64,000 nucleotides of DNA from Myoxocephalus aenaeus. Taxonomy: Eukaryota > Chordata > Actinopteri > Perciformes > Cottidae. The first letter of the stretch is position 1, and every line of letters begins with the position of its first letter. The notes beneath the pieces are model-generated. The model was not told where the DNA came from. It searched no databases and saw only the letters and a list, made by a program, of their open reading frames with translations. A program made the position numbers and the translations under genes. Positions 62,374 through 64,000 of this stretch are shown piece after piece. Where the stretch lies: positions 13,740,001 through 13,804,000 of the forward strand of contig JBAMJR010000031.1 in assembly GCA_038501785.1 (NCBI GenBank), in the 5' to 3' direction.

Positions 62374-64000
62374 CCCGGCAGGGGGGGAATTCCCCTTGTA
62401 CTCGTCTATAATGGAGTTCCACCTTAAACGTAACATGCATACACCACGGATGCACATACAACTCCATACATTTTATTGGCTATGCGTGCATATTGTATAA
62501 TAAGAATATGCACAAAAGGAAACACATGAGCCACTCTGCCTTTACCTTCTAACATGCACTTAACAAGCTGCTATTATCTTTTATAGTTCTAGTATTGCAA
62601 ACATTTCCTTCTTAAATGTTAGATAATACAACCAGACCAAAGTGCTGTGAAAGCACAGCTTATCGTTGTTGTTTTGTTACCCCAGCATGATAACCGATGT
62701 CATCAGAAGGTGTTATTTGCTACATGCATGCTCAGTCATTTCAGTATGTAAACTCTGAAGAAAATGCATTTCATCATCACTAAAGCTGCTCGGGCTAAGA
62801 GCTAAAGCTAGCAGTGTACCAGTTGTAATGCGGACAGCAGAAGTGTGTCAGTGAGCACATCAGGGCAGGATTTAGACGCACACTGGAGCCTGTTAGCCAG
62901 ACGGACATGGGCACCAGGGTTACTAGTGATGTACTGAGGCTGTGTGTGTGTGTGTGTGTGTGTAAATGACATGGCAGGGAAGAGGATGGTAAAACCCTGC
63001 CAGCCAAGAATATCCTGCCCCACTATGGACAGCCTCTGTTTTTCTATACCAAGAAAACAGCTGTCTTAGGAGGGAGGGAGGGAGGAGGCTCTTATCGCCC
63101 CCAGCCCTGCATCTGGAGGAGGGGAGGGGAGAGGAGAGGAGCGAGCAAAGAGACGGGATATACTTTCAACCCCCCTTCCGCACAGCTTTAGAATCAAAGG
63201 CTTGAGGAGTAATTAGTGATGATGAGATTAATAAGAAAGGCGACAGAGAAAGTGCGGAGAGGGAATCTGTCTCTACTTAATAGAGCCATAATGTGGCGGG
63301 CTACATTTACAACATGTGTACAAATAAATGAATCGATAAGGGGGGTGGGGACTTGCTCATGAATAAATCAAAGCCATACTCGTGTATTAAAAATGGCCAC
63401 GTAGTGGAGGGCTAAGAGTGCCTTGCTTCATGGTACTATTTGGTACAGTCAATGGTCCAGCCCCTCATTCACATGCCGTCTTTCTTTCTACAAGGAACTA
63501 TAAAACTCAAGCTAAATAGACCAAACATTTCTCCACTACATCTTTGTCGTTTTACTTTCTAAATGTTTCAAGGTCCGGTCATATTCAATCGATACACTTT
63601 TAAAATGTGTACGAACAGACTTTCAATGCCATCAAAAAGTGTTGAATATTATTGAGTGAGAGTCCACACAAGAAAAAGATATGGTCGATACGGACAGAAA
63701 CTTTAGTTATTCCGAAACTCTTCATGTGTCTTGATAACGTGGCCATGATGTTGGTTTTGTATTGTATACACAATAGATTCCTCGATTGAGATTTCGTCAA
63801 CATGGGACATTTCTGGAGCGGTTGAATTTCAGTTTAGATGCGGGTCCTTCGCACCGTGTTCAAAACAACCTTGGTGGCCTTGTGAAAGTACACTGAAGGG
63901 TGAACTGGCACTTACAAAGTAGACGGCCCCGAAGCTGCCATGTCCGATCTCGTGCAGGTCACAGAAGACATCCTCGGGGTCATCTTTGAAGAAGAGGTCG
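33321..64000 (-). CDS. taok3: Serine/threonine-protein kinase TAO3 (19 exons; first ~13 residues outside window)
   Basis: Exons, 5' to 3' on the minus strand: 64000-63916, 61046-60975, 60244-60143, 59814-59769, 58685-58589, 58126-58013, 57240-57149, 56905-56812, 54543-54462, 50328-50161, 48819-48622, 46196-46059, 40932-40696, 40025-39897, 38922-38719, 38132-37893, 37415-37203, 36705-36523 and 33482-33321 (stop at 33323-33321). All splice sites are GT-AG, all phases join, and the total is 884 complete codons, matching TAOK3 (about 898 aa) minus its first dozen residues. Layout: a STE20-type kinase domain, a serine-rich linker, then a long coiled coil ending GNLGTLDLPKDDYR, the TAOK3-type tail (TAOK1 and TAOK2 end differently). 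TAO kinases phosphorylate MAP2Ks and act upstream of p38/JNK and Hippo signalling. No frameshift is seen. Confidence 0.97.
34229..34261. repeat. Perfect hairpin, 13-bp arms
   Basis: ctgctcttaaaac, a 7-base loop (aagcaat), then gttttaagagcag, in a taok3 intron next to a short (GT)n run. Confidence 0.8.
34491..34565. repeat. (CA)n microsatellite
   Basis: About 37 CA units in a taok3 intron. Confidence 0.97.
35314..35368. repeat. (TG)n microsatellite
   Basis: About 27 TG units in a taok3 intron. With the (CA)n run 750 bp to the left it forms an inverted pair. Confidence 0.97.
36758..36828. repeat. (GA)n microsatellite
   Basis: About 35 GA units, 52 bp upstream (in taok3 sense) of the acceptor of exon 36705-36523. 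In the sense strand it is a long CT tract close to the polypyrimidine position. Confidence 0.97.
41491..41607 (-). CDS. Candidate alternative first coding exon of taok3
   Basis: A frame starting at the ATG 41607-41605 (or the Met-Met pair 41580-41575) reads MMFGLRSSGGSYEKMRSEYY and ends DVENPFCPQ just before a GTTGGT donor (41490-41485). The frame ends in phase 0, and the next taok3 exon (40932-40696) begins in phase 0, so splicing would give ...FCPQ-VTKQIHEHEQ. It lies in the 5.1-kb intron between the linker and coiled-coil exons. A transcript starting here would make a kinase-less coiled-coil protein. I do not recognise the peptide from a described isoform, and it may be a chance frame. Confidence 0.35.
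43045..43098. repeat. (GT)n microsatellite
   Basis: About 27 GT units in the 5.1-kb taok3 intron. Confidence 0.97.
43405..43437. repeat. (CCCT)n simple repeat
   Basis: About eight CCCT units, followed by about 400 bp of C/T-biased low-complexity sequence. Confidence 0.9.
44197..44234. repeat. (CT)n microsatellite
   Basis: A CT-rich run with one interruption, in a taok3 intron. Confidence 0.9.
46789..46821. repeat. (TG)n microsatellite
   Basis: About 16 TG units in a taok3 intron. Confidence 0.95.
46987..47011 (+). repeat. Homopolymer of 25 G
   Basis: An uninterrupted G run in a taok3 intron. The G-rich strand is the non-sense strand for the gene. Confidence 0.9.
47500..47724 (-). mobile_element. 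tRNA-derived SINE
   Basis: On the minus strand the head reads gcggctgtagctcaggggga, then a B-box-like ggctcgatccc, then a body with gcatgtcaaagtgtccctga and caagacgctcaaccctaaattg, typical of a common tRNA-derived SINE of spiny-rayed fishes. It is diverged and lies in a taok3 intron. The A-box (tgtagctcaggggg) and B-box suggest an RNA polymerase III origin. Confidence 0.8.
50924..50940 (+). promoter_or_regulatory. CTCF-like site in a taok3 intron
   Basis: gtcactagagggcgcct closely fits the CTCF core CCASYAGRGGGCR (one mismatch). Binding is not shown; such strings also occur inside repeats. Confidence 0.35.
52485..52660. repeat. Dispersed fish repeat fragment
   Basis: The stretch from ttaaagggatagttcaacat through cgtgccgagagttaga and ggttagcttagcttagcata to gctagcctggctctgc is recognisable from memory as a repeat common in spiny-rayed fish genomes. 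Its class is uncertain; no ends or target duplications were found. Confidence 0.55.
55894..55963. repeat. Compound microsatellite (GTAT)n-(AT)n-(AAAT)n
   Basis: Three adjoining simple-repeat types in a taok3 intron. Confidence 0.95.
57958..57995. repeat. (GT)n followed by a G run
   Basis: About 12 GT units and 13 G, only 18 bp past the donor end of exon 58126-58013 in taok3 sense. Confidence 0.95.
61047..63915 (-). other. taok3 intron of 2.9 kb
   Basis: No exon seen. It holds two (GT)n runs (62309-62370 and 62940-62963) and a purine-rich stretch at 63068-63150. Confidence 0.6.
62309..62370. repeat. (GT)n microsatellite
   Basis: About 31 GT units in the taok3 intron between 61046 and 63916. 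Confidence 0.97.

Larger units (their letters stand above)
54462..64000 (-). other. taok3: taok3 kinase-domain exons
   Basis: Nine exons encode the catalytic domain. Visible motifs in order: glycine loop GHGSFGAVYF (63916 exon), ATP-binding lysine in VVAIKKMSY (60975 exon), LVMEYCLGSASDLLE hinge (59769), HRDVKAGN catalytic loop split across 58589 and 58126, DFGSAS magnesium motif and GTPYW (58013), MAPEVILAMDEGQY (57149), and DRPSSGELL near the domain end (54462). All residues needed for catalysis are present. Introns here are phase 0, 1 or 2, unlike the downstream exons. Confidence 0.95.

Overview
This is vertebrate, almost certainly teleost fish, nuclear DNA. It has multi-exon genes with GT-AG introns, many dinucleotide microsatellites, and hAT and Tc1/mariner elements plus a tRNA-derived SINE of fish type. 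Every protein exon matches a vertebrate family, and no bacterial or viral gene is visible. The gene set vsig10 - klhl10 (x2) - pebp1 - taok3 suggests the fish counterpart of the human 12q24.23 VSIG10/PEBP1/TAOK3 neighbourhood, with klhl10 as an addition. That comparison is from memory.

Layout. (1) 1-2984, minus: the first three coding exons of vsig10, an immunoglobulin-superfamily membrane protein; the rest lies left of the window. (2) 2985-7985: spacer holding a 2.57-kb foldback transposon (4655-7224) with a 482-bp hAT MITE nested in it. (3) 7986-13184, plus: klhl10 copy A, five exons, 610 codons. (4) 13707-15634: an orphan vsig10 Ig exon and intron piece, left by a tandem duplication. (5) 16165-21308, plus: klhl10 copy B, also intact and differing from A at only 7 residues. 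(6) 21862-28375: a transposon cluster with a Tc1 relic, a 1.6-kb hAT-like element, and two related hAT elements in inverted orientation, each with a perfect 8-bp target duplication. (7) 29606-31044, plus: pebp1, complete, 4 exons, 187 aa. (8) 33321-64000, minus: taok3, 19 exons covering all but about the first 13 residues, tail to tail with pebp1.

The main story is the tandem duplication. A unit of about 14.4 kb, running from inside a vsig10 intron to just past the klhl10 3' end, was duplicated head to tail. The junction is readable at 13706/13707. Copy B then lost about 6.4 kb, including vsig10 exons 1-3 and the foldback element, and gained a 341-bp LTR-like insert. The result is two nearly identical, apparently functional genes for a CUL3 adaptor known in mammals for its role in spermatids, plus a stranded vsig10 exon. 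The four genes do not form a pathway; their proximity is ordinary vertebrate synteny. taok3 may also have an internal alternative first exon (41491-41607).
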